Below are positions 8,289 through 17,223 of a stretch of DNA of 64,000 nucleotides, piece after piece. The notes below the pieces were generated by a model. It searched no databases, was not told where the DNA came from, and worked only from the letters and a program-made list of their open reading frames with translations. This DNA is from Bradyrhizobiaceae bacterium (GTDB lineage Bacteria; Pseudomonadota; Alphaproteobacteria; Rhizobiales; Xanthobacteraceae), in contig CANKHA010000003.1 of the NCBI GenBank assembly GCA_947481685.1, positions 1 to 64,000 on the forward strand. The letters run 5' to 3'. The position numbers were made by a program, and so were the translations under genes. The first letter of the stretch is position 1. Each line of letters starts with the position of its first letter.

Positions 8289-10748
8289 ATGGCTTTCGAT
8301 ACCCCACTCCCGATCGATGCAGCGCTGCCGGATATCGCGGCCGCGCTACGCGCCGGCAATGCAGCCGTGCTGGTCGCGCCACCCGGCGCGGGCAAGACCA
8401 CACGCGTGCCGCTCGCGCTGCTCAGCGAAGATTGGGTCAAAGGCAAGATCCTGCTGCTGGAGCCGCGGCGGCTGGCGGCGCGTGCTGCTGCGGCGCGCAT
8501 GGCCGCGACGCTGGGCGAGCAGGTCGGCGATACCGTGGGCCTGCGCGTGCGCTTTGGCTCAAAGGTCTCGCGCAAGACCCGGATCGAGGTCATCACCGAA
8601 GGCGTATTCACCCGTCTTATCCTCGACGATCCCGCGTTGAGCGGCGTCAGCGCTGTGCTGTTCGACGAATTCCATGAGCGCTCGCTCGATGCCGATCTGG
8701 GGCTCGCGCTGGCGCGCGATGCACAGGAAGGCCTGCGCGAAGACCTCAAGCTGCTGGTGATGTCGGCAACCATCGACGGCGCGCGGGTGGCAAAACTTCT
8801 GCGCGATGCGCCGGTGATCGAAAGCCAGGGGCGGATATTTCCGGTGGAGACACGGCATCTGCCGCGCGACGCGCGCGACTTCATCGAGAAACCGGTCGCC
8901 GCGGCGATTACGCGCGCGCTGCAGGCGGATACGGGGTCGGTGCTGGTGTTCCTGCCGGGCGCAGCGGAAATCCGCCGCACGGAGACCTTGCTGCGCGAGC
9001 GCATCGCCGATCCTGCCGTCGAAATCCACACGCTGTTCGGTGCGCTGGATCAGCAGGACCAGGACAGGGCCATCGCGCCTGCCGCCGCTGGCCGGCGCAA
9101 GATCGTTCTGGCCACATCGATCGCGGAAACTTCGCTCACGATCGAGGGCGTGCGTGTCGTGATCGACAGCGGCCTCGCGCGCGTGCCGCGCTATGAGCCT
9201 GATGTCGGCCTCACGCGTCTGGAAACTGTGCGTGTTTCGCGTGCCGCCGCCGATCAGCGGCGTGGCCGCGCGGGACGGACCGAGCCGGGCGTTTGCTACC
9301 GGCTGTGGGACGAGCCGCAGACCGCATCGCTTGAGCCCTATGCGCAGCCGGAAATCCTCGCGGCCGATCTTAGCGGCTTCGTGCTCGACCTCGCGTATTG
9401 GGGTGTGACCGAACCCGCGAAGCTCGGCTTCCTCGATTCCCCGCCAACTCCGGCAGTAAACGAGGCGCGCGACCTGTTGCGCGAACTCGATGCCATCGAT
9501 GGGGACGGGCGCATCACCGCCGAAGGTAAGCTGCTGCGCGGGTTGCCGTTGCCGCCGCGGCTGGCGCGCATGATCGTCGATGCGTCCCGCGAAGGCGCTG
9601 CGACGCTTGCGGCCGACATCGCGGTGGTGCTGACCGAGCGCGGACTTGGCGGCAATGACGTCGACCTGCGCCATCGCATCGACAATCTGCGCCGCGACCG
9701 GTCTGCGCGCGCGCGCGATGCACGGCGGATGGCGAAAGGTTGGGCCAAGGCGGCTCCACCAGCACAAGGCGATGCAACGGAAGCCTCCATCGGTTCTCTT
9801 CTTGCTCTGGCGTATCCCGACCGCATCGCGAAGAATCGTGGCGGTGGCGCGCATTCGTTTCTGTTGGCGAATGGACGCGGTGGAAACATCGATCCAGCCA
9901 GTGCGCTGGCGCGCGAGCCGTTCCTCGCTGTCGCTGAGCTTGTCGGCAAAGCCGCGCAAAGCCGCATCCTGCTGGCTGCACCGATTTCGCTGGCCGAGAT
10001 CGAGGCGCGCTTCGCGGGTCACATCGAAAGCCGCGAGGATGTTGTGTTCGACAAGGCGAGTGCATCCTTGCGTGCGCGCAAAGGTCGCCGCCTTGGCGCC
10101 ATCGCGCTTAACGAGCAGACCATTCCCGTTCCGCGTGACGAGAAATCTGCCGCGGTTCTGGCGGAGGGGCTGCGGCAACTCGGTCTCGAACGGCTGCCCT
10201 GGACCAAAGCGCTCACCCAATGGCGCGACCGCGTGATGTTCCTGAGAAAAGCTGAAGGCAACGACTGGCCCGATCTCTCCGACGCCGCTCTGTCGGCAAA
10301 CGTTGAATGGCTCGTGCCTTATCTCACAGGTAAAACGTCCCTGTCGCAATTCGGCGCGGATGAACTGGGCAATGCTTTGCAGGCGCTGCTGCCGCATCCG
10401 TTGCCGCGCCGTCTGGAGAAGGAAGCGCCAACGCATTTCACCGCGCCGACCGGCTCCGCCATTCCGATCGAATATTCCGAGGAAGGGCCGAAGCTCGCGA
10501 TCCGCGTGCAGGAGCTGTTCGGCCTCAGCACCCATCCCGCCATTGCAAACGGCAAGACCCCGCTGATCCTTGAATTGCTGTCTCCCGGGCATCGCCCGGT
10601 GCAGGTCACCCGCGACCTGCCGGCGTTCTGGCGCGGAAGCTACGCCGCCGTGAAGTCCGAAATGCGCGGCCGCTATCCGCGCCACCCCTGGCCGGACGAT
10701 CCCGCACAGGCTGCGCCGACCCGGCGCGCCAAGCCGCGCGGAACGTAG
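8289..10748 (+). CDS. hrpB: ATP-dependent helicase HrpB
   Basis: An 819-residue DExH-box helicase of the HrpB family. Motif I is APPGAGKTT (about residues 30-38), motif II FDEFHERSLD, motif III SATIDG, and motif VI QRRGRAGRTEPGVC. They are followed by the helicase-associated region and the HrpB-specific C-terminal domain (RYPRHPWPDDP near the end is typical). Cellular substrates are poorly known; the family is related to RNA helicase HrpA. A TTG three bases upstream (8286) is an alternative start. The gene is monocistronic, and a TTAACCAT octamer lies just upstream at 8260-8267. Confidence 0.95.
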   Translation: MAFDTPLPIDAALPDIAAALRAGNAAVLVAPPGAGKTTRVPLALLSEDWVKGKILLLEPRRLAARAAAARMAATLGEQVGDTVGLRVRFGSKVSRKTRIEVITEGVFTRLILDDPALSGVSAVLFDEFHERSLDADLGLALARDAQEGLREDLKLLVMSATIDGARVAKLLRDAPVIESQGRIFPVETRHLPRDARDFIEKPVAAAITRALQADTGSVLVFLPGAAEIRRTETLLRERIADPAVEIHTLFGALDQQDQDRAIAPAAAGRRKIVLATSIAETSLTIEGVRVVIDSGLARVPRYEPDVGLTRLETVRVSRAAADQRRGRAGRTEPGVCYRLWDEPQTASLEPYAQPEILAADLSGFVLDLAYWGVTEPAKLGFLDSPPTPAVNEARDLLRELDAIDGDGRITAEGKLLRGLPLPPRLARMIVDASREGAATLAADIAVVLTERGLGGNDVDLRHRIDNLRRDRSARARDARRMAKGWAKAAPPAQGDATEASIGSLLALAYPDRIAKNRGGGAHSFLLANGRGGNIDPASALAREPFLAVAELVGKAAQSRILLAAPISLAEIEARFAGHIESREDVVFDKASASLRARKGRRLGAIALNEQTIPVPRDEKSAAVLAEGLRQLGLERLPWTKALTQWRDRVMFLRKAEGNDWPDLSDAALSANVEWLVPYLTGKTSLSQFGADELGNALQALLPHPLPRRLEKEAPTHFTAPTGSAIPIEYSEEGPKLAIRVQELFGLSTHPAIANGKTPLILELLSPGHRPVQVTRDLPAFWRGSYAAVKSEMRGRYPRHPWPDDPAQAAPTRRAKPRGT

Positions 10749-10823
10749 GCCGGACGCTTTCCGGCATTTCCGCGACAGCCGCTTTAGGCTATTGCTGCGA
10801 TCCAGTTTCCTGCCGGAGCCCTG

Positions 10824-12323
10824 ATGTTTCCGAAGCCCAAGCCCAAGCTCACGCCGAACACCTACGCCTACGAATCCGAGCCGATGGTGAAAGCCACCGG
10901 TTTCCGGGAATACGACGCGCGCTGGCTACTCGGTGACGAAATCAACCTGATGGGCATCCAGGCGCTCGGCATGGGCCTTGGCACGCTGATCGGCGAAATG
11001 GGTGTGAAGCGGGAGATCGTCACCGCGCATGATTTCCGGGGTTACTCGGCGTCGGTGAAGATGGCGCTGGTATCGGGCCTGATGGCCGCCGGATGCAAGG
11101 TGCACGACATCGGGCTGGCAATGACGCCGATGGCCTATTTCGCCCAATTTGATTTGGACGTGCCCTGCGTTGCGATGGTTACCGCGTCACACAACGATAA
11201 CGGATGGACCGGTGTGAAGATGGGCGCCGACCGTCCGCTTACCTTCGGCCCGGACGAGATGGGCAGGCTGAGCGACATCGTGCTCAACGCGCGCTTCGAT
11301 CTTAAAGCGGGCGGCTCTTACAGTTTTGTCGAGAATTTTCCGGCGAAATACATTGCCGATCTCACCAGCCGTCCGAAGCTCAAGCGTAAGCTGAAAGTCG
11401 TCGTGGCTTGCGGCAACGGCACGGCAGGCGCCTTTGCGCCGAAGGTGCTGGAAGCCATCGGTTGCGAGGTTGTGCCGCTCGACTGCGATCTCGATCACAC
11501 ATTTCCGAATTACAATCCCAACACCGAAGACATGAAGATGCTGCACGCCATGCGCGACGAAGTGTTGCGCGTGAAGGCGGATGTCGGTCTCGGCTTCGAC
11601 GGCGATGGCGACCGTTGCGGTGTGGTGGACAACACCGGCGAGGAGATCTTCGCCGACAAGGTTGGCGTGATGCTGGCGCGCGACATGTCCACGCTGCATC
11701 CCGGCGCCACCTTCGTGGTGGATGTGAAATCGACCGGTCTGTTCCTCACCGATCCCGTGTTGAAACAGAACAACGTGAAGGCAGACTACTGGAAGACCGG
11801 CCATTCCTACATCAAGCGCCGCGTCAACGAGCTTGGCGCGCTCGCCGGCTTCGAGAAGTCCGGGCATTTCTTCTTCAACAAGCCCTTCGGCCGTGGCTAT
11901 GACGACGGCCTGATCTTTGCGCTCGCCGTCTGCGACATGCTCGACCGCAATCCGGGAAAGAGCATGGCGGACCTGAAAAATGCGCTGCCCAAGACCTGGG
12001 GCTCGCCGACCATGTCTCCGCACTGCGCCGACGAGGTGAAATACGGCATCGTCGATAAAGTGGTGAAACTATTTCAGGACGCCGAAGCGAAGGGCGACAA
12101 GGTCGCCGGGCAATCGATCCGCAGTCTCGTTACCGTCAACGGTGTGCGCGTGACGGTGGAGGACGGCACTTGGGGTCTGGTGCGGGCTTCTTCCAACAAG
12201 CCGGAGCTGGTTGTGGTGGTGGAAAGCCCGGTGTCGGAGCAGCGCATGCGCGACATGTTCAAGGCCGTCGATGGGGTGCTGCGCACATTTCCGGAAGTCG
12301 GCGCCTATAACCAGACGATCTGA
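10824..12323 (+). CDS. Phosphomannomutase/phosphoglucomutase
   Basis: A 499-residue alpha-D-phosphohexomutase that interconverts 6-phospho and 1-phospho sugars (Man or Glc) for nucleotide-sugar and polysaccharide synthesis. The active-site phosphoserine is Ser122 in VTASHNDNGW. The Mg2+ loop is GFDGDGDRCG (Asp259 onward), the sugar-specificity loop is around GFEKSGHFFF, and the phosphate-binding loop near the C-terminus is RASSNKPELVV. It resembles the bifunctional AlgC/PMM-PGM group. Whether glucose or mannose is the main substrate cannot be read from the sequence. A hairpin repeat follows the stop codon. Confidence 0.93.
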   Translation: MFPKPKPKLTPNTYAYESEPMVKATGFREYDARWLLGDEINLMGIQALGMGLGTLIGEMGVKREIVTAHDFRGYSASVKMALVSGLMAAGCKVHDIGLAMTPMAYFAQFDLDVPCVAMVTASHNDNGWTGVKMGADRPLTFGPDEMGRLSDIVLNARFDLKAGGSYSFVENFPAKYIADLTSRPKLKRKLKVVVACGNGTAGAFAPKVLEAIGCEVVPLDCDLDHTFPNYNPNTEDMKMLHAMRDEVLRVKADVGLGFDGDGDRCGVVDNTGEEIFADKVGVMLARDMSTLHPGATFVVDVKSTGLFLTDPVLKQNNVKADYWKTGHSYIKRRVNELGALAGFEKSGHFFFNKPFGRGYDDGLIFALAVCDMLDRNPGKSMADLKNALPKTWGSPTMSPHCADEVKYGIVDKVVKLFQDAEAKGDKVAGQSIRSLVTVNGVRVTVEDGTWGLVRASSNKPELVVVVESPVSEQRMRDMFKAVDGVLRTFPEVGAYNQTI

Positions 12324-12330
12324 GTCTGTT

Positions 12331-12380
12331 CCCCGGACGCACTGCAGCGCATCACTTCGTGCTGCGCTGCGCCCGGGAAA
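12331..12380. repeat. Hairpin repeat downstream of the phosphohexomutase gene
   Basis: A GC-rich imperfect palindrome with arms around 12331-12350 and 12361-12377 (GCAGCGC paired with GCGCTGC, flanked by TTCCCCGG and CCGGGAA). It sits eight bases after the stop codon and could act as a transcript-end hairpin, though there is no T run. It resembles short dispersed palindromes seen between genes in Bradyrhizobiaceae. Confidence 0.5.
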
Positions 12381-12410
12381 CGTCCGGAAAGTCCACGCTT
12401 GCAGAAACGG

Positions 12411-12725
12411 TTACAGTTCCCGGTAAACGTCGACTTCGACAGCGCCGGGGAACATCGACCGCCATGCCGTCAAATAGGTCTGCAAGCGCACATCGCTGGC
12501 GATTTTCTGGCGGTTGATTTCGAGGGCTTCCGGCGCATCGTATTCGATTTCGTGCGTGAATTTTGCCGGATCGTCGACGTTCTGCAGCAGGCGTATGCGC
12601 ATGTCCCCGAACATCTGGTAGAAGGGCGCGCTTGCCTTCACCATCGCGGCGATCTGGTCCGCGTCCGCGTTCGGCAGTGTGAATTTGAAATGCAGCGTTC
12701 GCCGCATTTTTGGATCGCTGCTCAT
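12411..12725 (-). CDS. Hypothetical protein
   Basis: A 104-residue soluble protein I do not recognise. It has a compact alpha/beta composition: an N-terminal strand (MRRTLHFKFTLPNAD), a helix (ADQIAAMVKASAPFYQMFGD), two strands (MRIRLLQNVDD, FTHEIEYDAP) and a helix (EINRQKIASDVRLQTYLTAWRSM). The layout recalls ferredoxin-like monooxygenase/ABM folds, but no catalytic residues can be named. It lies 38 bp after pheA on the same strand and may be the last gene of the kdsB-pheA transcript. Confidence 0.7.
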   Translation of the reverse strand: MSSDPKMRRTLHFKFTLPNADADQIAAMVKASAPFYQMFGDMRIRLLQNVDDPAKFTHEIEYDAPEALEINRQKIASDVRLQTYLTAWRSMFPGAVEVDVYREL

Positions 12726-12763
12726 GACAACAATTCCTCGTGGCGGCGCACTACGCCGGTCGC

Positions 12764-13618
12764 TTACCCAAACGTCTTGCGATAGCGATGCGCGGGATAG
12801 ACGCCAAGGATCTTCAGCGTCTTTGGCTGTGACACGAACTCGAGCTCTTCGAGCGCGAGTTCAAGTGCGCGTTCGTTGGGATGCCCATCGACATCGGCAT
12901 AGAATTGCGTCGCCGAGAAGCTGCCCTCGATCATGTAGCTCTCGAGCTTCGTCATGTTGATGCCGTTGGTGGCGAAGCCGCCGAGCGCCTTGTAGAGAGC
13001 CGCCGGAATATTGCGCACCTGGAAAACAAAAGTCGTGATGACGCGCTTGTCGGTGCGTTTCGCCCACTGGGCCTTGCGCGAGAGGATGACGAAGCGCGTC
13101 GTGTTGTGCGCTGCGTCCGCGACATCCTCCTTCAAAATCTTCAGGCCGTAGATTTTCGCCGCCAGTGTCGGCGCCAGCGCCGCGCGCGTGAGGTCGCCGG
13201 ATTCGGAAATCTGTCGCGCGGATCCCGCGGTATCGGCGGCGACCACCGCCTTCAGGCGCAGCTTGCGGATGATATTGCGGCATTGCCCGAGCGCATGAAT
13301 ATGGCTTTCGACGGTTTTGATGGTCTTCAGGCTCGCGCCCTTGAGCGCCATCAACTGGTGCTGCAGCGGCAGAAAGTATTCCGCGACAATGTGGAAGCCG
13401 GAATCCGGCATGAGATGATGGATGTCGGCAACGCGGCCGGCGACCGAATTGTCGATCGGGATCATCGCAAGGTCGGCCTTGCCGGAGCGCAGCGCGGCGA
13501 ATACGTCCTCGAAGGTCGGGCAGGGCAGCGGCTCGTAGTCGCGATAACTCTTGCGGCACGCGAGGTCCGAATTGGCCCCCGGCTCGCCCTGAAACGCGAT
13601 TTTCTTTCGTTTTGCCAT
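12764..13618 (-). CDS. pheA: Prephenate dehydratase
   Basis: A 284-residue monofunctional prephenate dehydratase that converts prephenate to phenylpyruvate in phenylalanine synthesis. The PDT domain covers residues ~4-185, with the catalytic TRF motif in NTTRFVILS and the substrate loop PIDNSVAGRV. It is followed by a C-terminal ACT regulatory domain (~200-280) with TKLESYMIEG, the ESY-type motif that binds phenylalanine for feedback inhibition. It is downstream of kdsB with a 45-bp gap, the same order seen in related alphaproteobacteria. Confidence 0.96.
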   Translation of the reverse strand: MAKRKKIAFQGEPGANSDLACRKSYRDYEPLPCPTFEDVFAALRSGKADLAMIPIDNSVAGRVADIHHLMPDSGFHIVAEYFLPLQHQLMALKGASLKTIKTVESHIHALGQCRNIIRKLRLKAVVAADTAGSARQISESGDLTRAALAPTLAAKIYGLKILKEDVADAAHNTTRFVILSRKAQWAKRTDKRVITTFVFQVRNIPAALYKALGGFATNGINMTKLESYMIEGSFSATQFYADVDGHPNERALELALEELEFVSQPKTLKILGVYPAHRYRKTFG

Positions 13619-13663
13619 GCCGTTCGTTACGCGCTTCTGCTTGAAATAGTCAACTTTAGCCCC

Positions 13664-14437
13664 TCAGGATGAGGACGAAAGTTGAGCGCGAGCCTGCGCG
13701 AGCTCCTCAGGCGTATCCACTCCGAGCGGCACGCTGTTGACGATGGCGACGTCGATCCGCATGCCGGCTTCCAGCGCCCGCAACTGCTCAAGCTTCTCGC
13801 GCAACTCCAGTGGCGAGGGCGGCAGCCCGACGAAGCGCTTCAGCGCGGCGCGCCGGTAAGCGTAGAGCCCGATGTGGTGATAGAGCGGCCCATCGCCGGA
13901 CGGGGCGGTGGCCCGGGTGAAATAAAGCGCGCGCAGGCGCATCAGGGCGGGACGCCCGTCTTCGCGAGCTATGGGCGATACCGGCGAACCCACGACCTTC
14001 ACCACGTTGGGATTGGTCTTTTCGCTCGCAAGCATGATCTCGGCAGCCAGCGTTGCGATATCGACGGCGGGATCGGACAACGGCGCCAGGACGGCGCGCA
14101 GATCCTTCGGCGCCAGCGTCGGCAGGTCGCCCTGCACATTGACCACGATGCTCGCTCTGCCCTGCGGATCGATGGCGTTGAGCGCCTCGAAAATCCGGTC
14201 GGAGCCGGAGACATGGTCCGCCCGCGTCATCACCGCGCGGCCGCCAGCTTTTTCCACCGCCGCCACGATTTCCGGGGAATCGGTGGCGACCGCAACGGGC
14301 CCAATGTCGGCTTCCTGCGCCCGCCGCAGGACCTGCACGATCATGGGTAGCCCGGCGATATCGGCGAGCGGCTTTCCCGGAAGCCGGGTCGAGGCCATGC
14401 GGGCAGGAATGAGGATCAGCAGGTCGCTCTCGGCCAT
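13664..14437 (-). CDS. kdsB: 3-deoxy-manno-octulosonate cytidylyltransferase
   Basis: A 257-residue CMP-KDO synthetase that activates KDO with CTP for lipid A-core synthesis. [18 protein letters not shown] near residues 11-28 is the nucleotide-binding signature. [11 protein letters not shown] carries the metal-binding Asp, and [12 protein letters not shown] with [15 protein letters not shown] is typical of the family. The last residues (QLSSSS) and the stop codon fall inside a sequence matching the end of a dispersed repeat (13659-13674), so the C-terminus may have been reshaped by that element. Confidence 0.96.
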   Translation of the reverse strand: MAESDLLILIPARMASTRLPGKPLADIAGLPMIVQVLRRAQEADIGPVAVATDSPEIVAAVEKAGGRAVMTRADHVSGSDRIFEALNAIDPQGRASIVVNVQGDLPTLAPKDLRAVLAPLSDPAVDIATLAAEIMLASEKTNPNVVKVVGSPVSPIAREDGRPALMRLRALYFTRATAPSGDGPLYHHIGLYAYRRAALKRFVGLPPSPLELREKLEQLRALEAGMRIDVAIVNSVPLGVDTPEELAQARAQLSSSS

Positions 14438-14605
14438 GGCTCAGGACCTGTGCAAAGCCCGGTCAGGGATGCATTTTCGCGGGTTCCGGCGTGGTTATAC
14501 GGGTTGCCATGGAGGAGGCAAACCGGTTATCTCTGCGCCGGTTCGGGCTTGCTTTTGGTCTGATCCTCCCATTTCCGCCTCATCCCTCCGCGGAGCCGAC
14601 TGTCG

Positions 14606-15151
14606 ATGGACTCCTTCGAACTCAATAAGGTCCTTGGTGCGATCCTTGGCACCTGCCTTTTCTTGCTTGCCCTGAATATCGCCGCTGGCGCGCTGTTTAC
14701 CGCGCACAAGCCGGAAAAGTCCGGTTACGATATCGCGGTGGCCGCGCCTGAGGCCAAGGGCGGCGCCGAGACCGCTGCAGCGGCTCCGGAGCCGATCGAG
14801 AACCTGCTGCAGAAAGCCTCGCTGGAAAAGGGCGAAACCTCCGCCAAGAAATGCATAGCCTGCCACACCTTCGAGAAGGGCGGCCCGAATCGCGTTGGCC
14901 CGAACCTCTGGGGCATCGTTGGCCGCAAGCGCGCCTCCCATGAAGGCTTCAATTATTCCGCTGCCATGAAAGCCAAGGGCGGCGAGTGGACATTTGAGGA
15001 GCTGGCCAAGTTCCTTGCCGGCCCCGGCGGCTACATCCCCGGCACATCGATGACTTTCGTTGGCTTGCCGCGTGGCACTGAGCGGGCTGACGTGATCGAC
15101 TATCTGCGCACGCGCGCCGACACTCCGGTGCCGCTGCCTGCGGCCAAGTAG
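14606..15151 (+). CDS. cycM: Membrane-anchored cytochrome c (CycM-type c552)
   Basis: A 181-residue class I cytochrome c kept in the membrane by an uncleaved N-terminal helix (residues ~9-31). An Ala/Glu/Pro-rich linker follows, then a periplasmic haem domain with CIACH at 83-87 and Met149 in PGTSMTF as the likely sixth ligand. The GPNLWGIVGR motif is typical of mitochondrial-like cytochromes. In Bradyrhizobium CycM passes electrons from the bc1 complex to the aa3 oxidase; that role is inferred here. It is divergent from kdsB and followed by a strong hairpin. Confidence 0.93.
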   Translation: MDSFELNKVLGAILGTCLFLLALNIAAGALFTAHKPEKSGYDIAVAAPEAKGGAETAAAAPEPIENLLQKASLEKGETSAKKCIACHTFEKGGPNRVGPNLWGIVGRKRASHEGFNYSAAMKAKGGEWTFEELAKFLAGPGGYIPGTSMTFVGLPRGTERADVIDYLRTRADTPVPLPAAK

Positions 15152-15178
15152 CCGGACCGCATCGGATGCTTCGTGCTA

Positions 15179-15205
15179 AAACGGCCGGGCAATGCCCGGC
15201 CGTTT
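15179..15205 (+). terminator. Hairpin terminator after cycM
   Basis: A perfect 12-bp stem (AAACGGCCGGGC / GCCCGGCCGTTT) with an AAT loop, 27 bp after the cycM stop codon. The T run is short (TTT, then GCATTTG), so termination may be partial, but the position and stem strength support a transcript end before the peptide transporter operon. Confidence 0.7.
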
Positions 15206-15309
15206 GCATTTGTGTGGAAACACCTGCGCTATCAAGGCGTTTAAACTTACCGGGAGTTCATTGGCGGTCTTTCCAAAAACCGACATAATCCCTGCAAAGC
15301 GTGGCCGTT

Positions 15310-17223
15310 ATGGCCCCCTCATTGCGGAGTAGCATCGTGCGCCTGACCCGTCGCGCCGTCGTCCAAGCCGGCATCGTTACCCTGGCGTCTCCCGCGTTGA
15401 ACGCGATTGGCGCACGCACCGTTTTGGCGCAGGGCGCCGCTCCATCCTGGCGGCACGGCCTGTCGCTGTTCGGCGACCTTCGCTATGCAGAGGGCTTCAC
15501 GCATTTTGAATACGTCAATTCGTCTGCACCCAAAGGCGGCACGGTGCGCCTGATTTCAGGCGGGCAGACGTTCGACAATTTCAATCCTGTGGTGGCGGGC
15601 GTGAAAGGCACGCTCGCGGCAGGCGTCGACCTCATCTACGACACGCTGATGGTCCCGGCGCTCGATGAGGTGTCCGCCGAATACGGATTGCTCGCGGAGG
15701 CGATGAGCTATCCGGATGATTATTCCTGGGTGATCTATCGCCTTCGCGCCAACGCAAAATGGCACGACGGCAAACCGGTGACGCCGGAAGACGTGATTTT
15801 CTCGCTTGAGGCTTACAAGAAAAATCACCCGCAATATTCCGCCTATTACCGGCATGTCACCAAGGCCGAGAAAACCGGCGACCGCGAGATCACCTTCACC
15901 TTCGATCAGCCCGGCAACCGGGAACTGCCGCAGATCGTTGGCCAGATCAGCGTGATGCCGAAGCATTTTTGGGAAGGCACGGACAAGAACGGCAACAAGC
16001 GCGACATCGCGGCGACCACACTGGAAACGCCACTTGGGGCGGGCGCCTACCGGCTCAAGGAATTCGTGGCTGGCCGCACGCTCGTCTATGAGCGGGTGAA
16101 GGATTATTGGGGCAAGGATATTTCGGTGAATGTCGGCCGCGACAACTTCGATCAGATCCGGTTCGAATATTTCCGCGACACGACCGTGGCGCTGGAAGCG
16201 CTGAAGGCAGATCAGGTCGATTGGCGCACCGAGAACAGCGCGAAGAGCTGGGCGACCAGCTATGACTTTCCGGCGGTGCAGGATAAGCGCGTTATTCTGG
16301 AAGAATTCCCTATTCGTAATGTCGGCGTGATGCAGGCCTTCGCCTTCAACATTCGCCGCGACAAGTTCAAGGACGCGCGCGTGCGCCGCGCCTTCAACTA
16401 TGCCTTCGATTTCGAGGAGATGAACAAGCAGCTGTTCTATGGACAGTACAAGCGCATCGCGAGCTATTTCGAAGGCACCGAATTGGCCGCACGCGATCTC
16501 CCGCAAGGCGAAGAGCTGAAAATCCTCGAAACCGTGCGTGACCAGGTTCCGGCGGAAGTTTTCACCACGGCTTACAGCAACCCGGTCGGCGGCAACTCCG
16601 ACAACGTCCGCAACAATCTCCGCGAGGCAGTCAAATTACTGAAGGAAGCCGGTTTTGAGGTGCGTGACCGCAAGCTGGTCGACGCCAAGAGCGGCGAAGC
16701 ATTCCGTGTCGAGTTCCTGGCCGATAATCCGAACACCGAGCGTTTTGTGCTGTTCTACAAGCCATCGCTGGAGCGACTCGGGATCGAAGTCACGGTGCGA
16801 ACCGTGGACGATGCGCAATACGAGAACCGCGCTCGCAACTGGGACTTCGACATCGTCATCAGCAGCTGGGGACAATCGCTCTCGCCGGGCAATGAGCAGC
16901 GTGGCTTCTGGAGCACGCAGGCAGCGGATCAGCCTGGCTCGCGGAATGTCGTGGGCATCAAGAATCCAGCGATCGATACCCTGATCGACCGGGTGATCTT
17001 CGCCAAGAATCGCGAGGAACTGGTGGCGGCAACAAAGGCCATGGACCGCGTTCTGCTCTGGAATCACTACGTCGTGCCGCAGTTCACCTACGACAAGGTA
17101 CGCACGGCTCGCTGGGACCGCTTCGGGCATCCCGAAAAGCTGCCGACCTACGGCATGTCCGCCTTTCCGACGATCTGGTGGTGGGACGCGGCCAAGGCGG
17201 CCAAGACAGGGTCGCGTTCGTGA
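15310..17223 (+). CDS. Extracellular solute-binding protein, peptide ABC importer (YejA/YepA-like) 1
   Basis: A family-5 solute-binding protein of ~637 residues, the periplasmic receptor of the adjacent Yej-type importer. The N-terminus has a twin-arginine-like signal (RLTRRAVVQAG) with cleavage near VLAQG. LSLFGDLRYAEGFTHFEYVN with SAPKGGTVRL is the typical opening of YejA-like receptors, and AKWHDGKPVTPEDVIFSL is the SBP_bac_5 signature. GTG 15301 and GTG 15337 are alternative starts. Its stop overlaps the start of the second receptor gene. It is 30-35% similar by eye to that neighbour, a probable old tandem duplication. Confidence 0.93.
   Translation: MAPSLRSSIVRLTRRAVVQAGIVTLASPALNAIGARTVLAQGAAPSWRHGLSLFGDLRYAEGFTHFEYVNSSAPKGGTVRLISGGQTFDNFNPVVAGVKGTLAAGVDLIYDTLMVPALDEVSAEYGLLAEAMSYPDDYSWVIYRLRANAKWHDGKPVTPEDVIFSLEAYKKNHPQYSAYYRHVTKAEKTGDREITFTFDQPGNRELPQIVGQISVMPKHFWEGTDKNGNKRDIAATTLETPLGAGAYRLKEFVAGRTLVYERVKDYWGKDISVNVGRDNFDQIRFEYFRDTTVALEALKADQVDWRTENSAKSWATSYDFPAVQDKRVILEEFPIRNVGVMQAFAFNIRRDKFKDARVRRAFNYAFDFEEMNKQLFYGQYKRIASYFEGTELAARDLPQGEELKILETVRDQVPAEVFTTAYSNPVGGNSDNVRNNLREAVKLLKEAGFEVRDRKLVDAKSGEAFRVEFLADNPNTERFVLFYKPSLERLGIEVTVRTVDDAQYENRARNWDFDIVISSWGQSLSPGNEQRGFWSTQAADQPGSRNVVGIKNPAIDTLIDRVIFAKNREELVAATKAMDRVLLWNHYVVPQFTYDKVRTARWDRFGHPEKLPTYGMSAFPTIWWWDAAKAAKTGSRS

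Noticed and set aside
8559-10685. A 708-codon frame on the minus strand across hrpB
   Set aside because: Antisense shadow of hrpB; no recognisable motif, while the plus strand has all helicase motifs.
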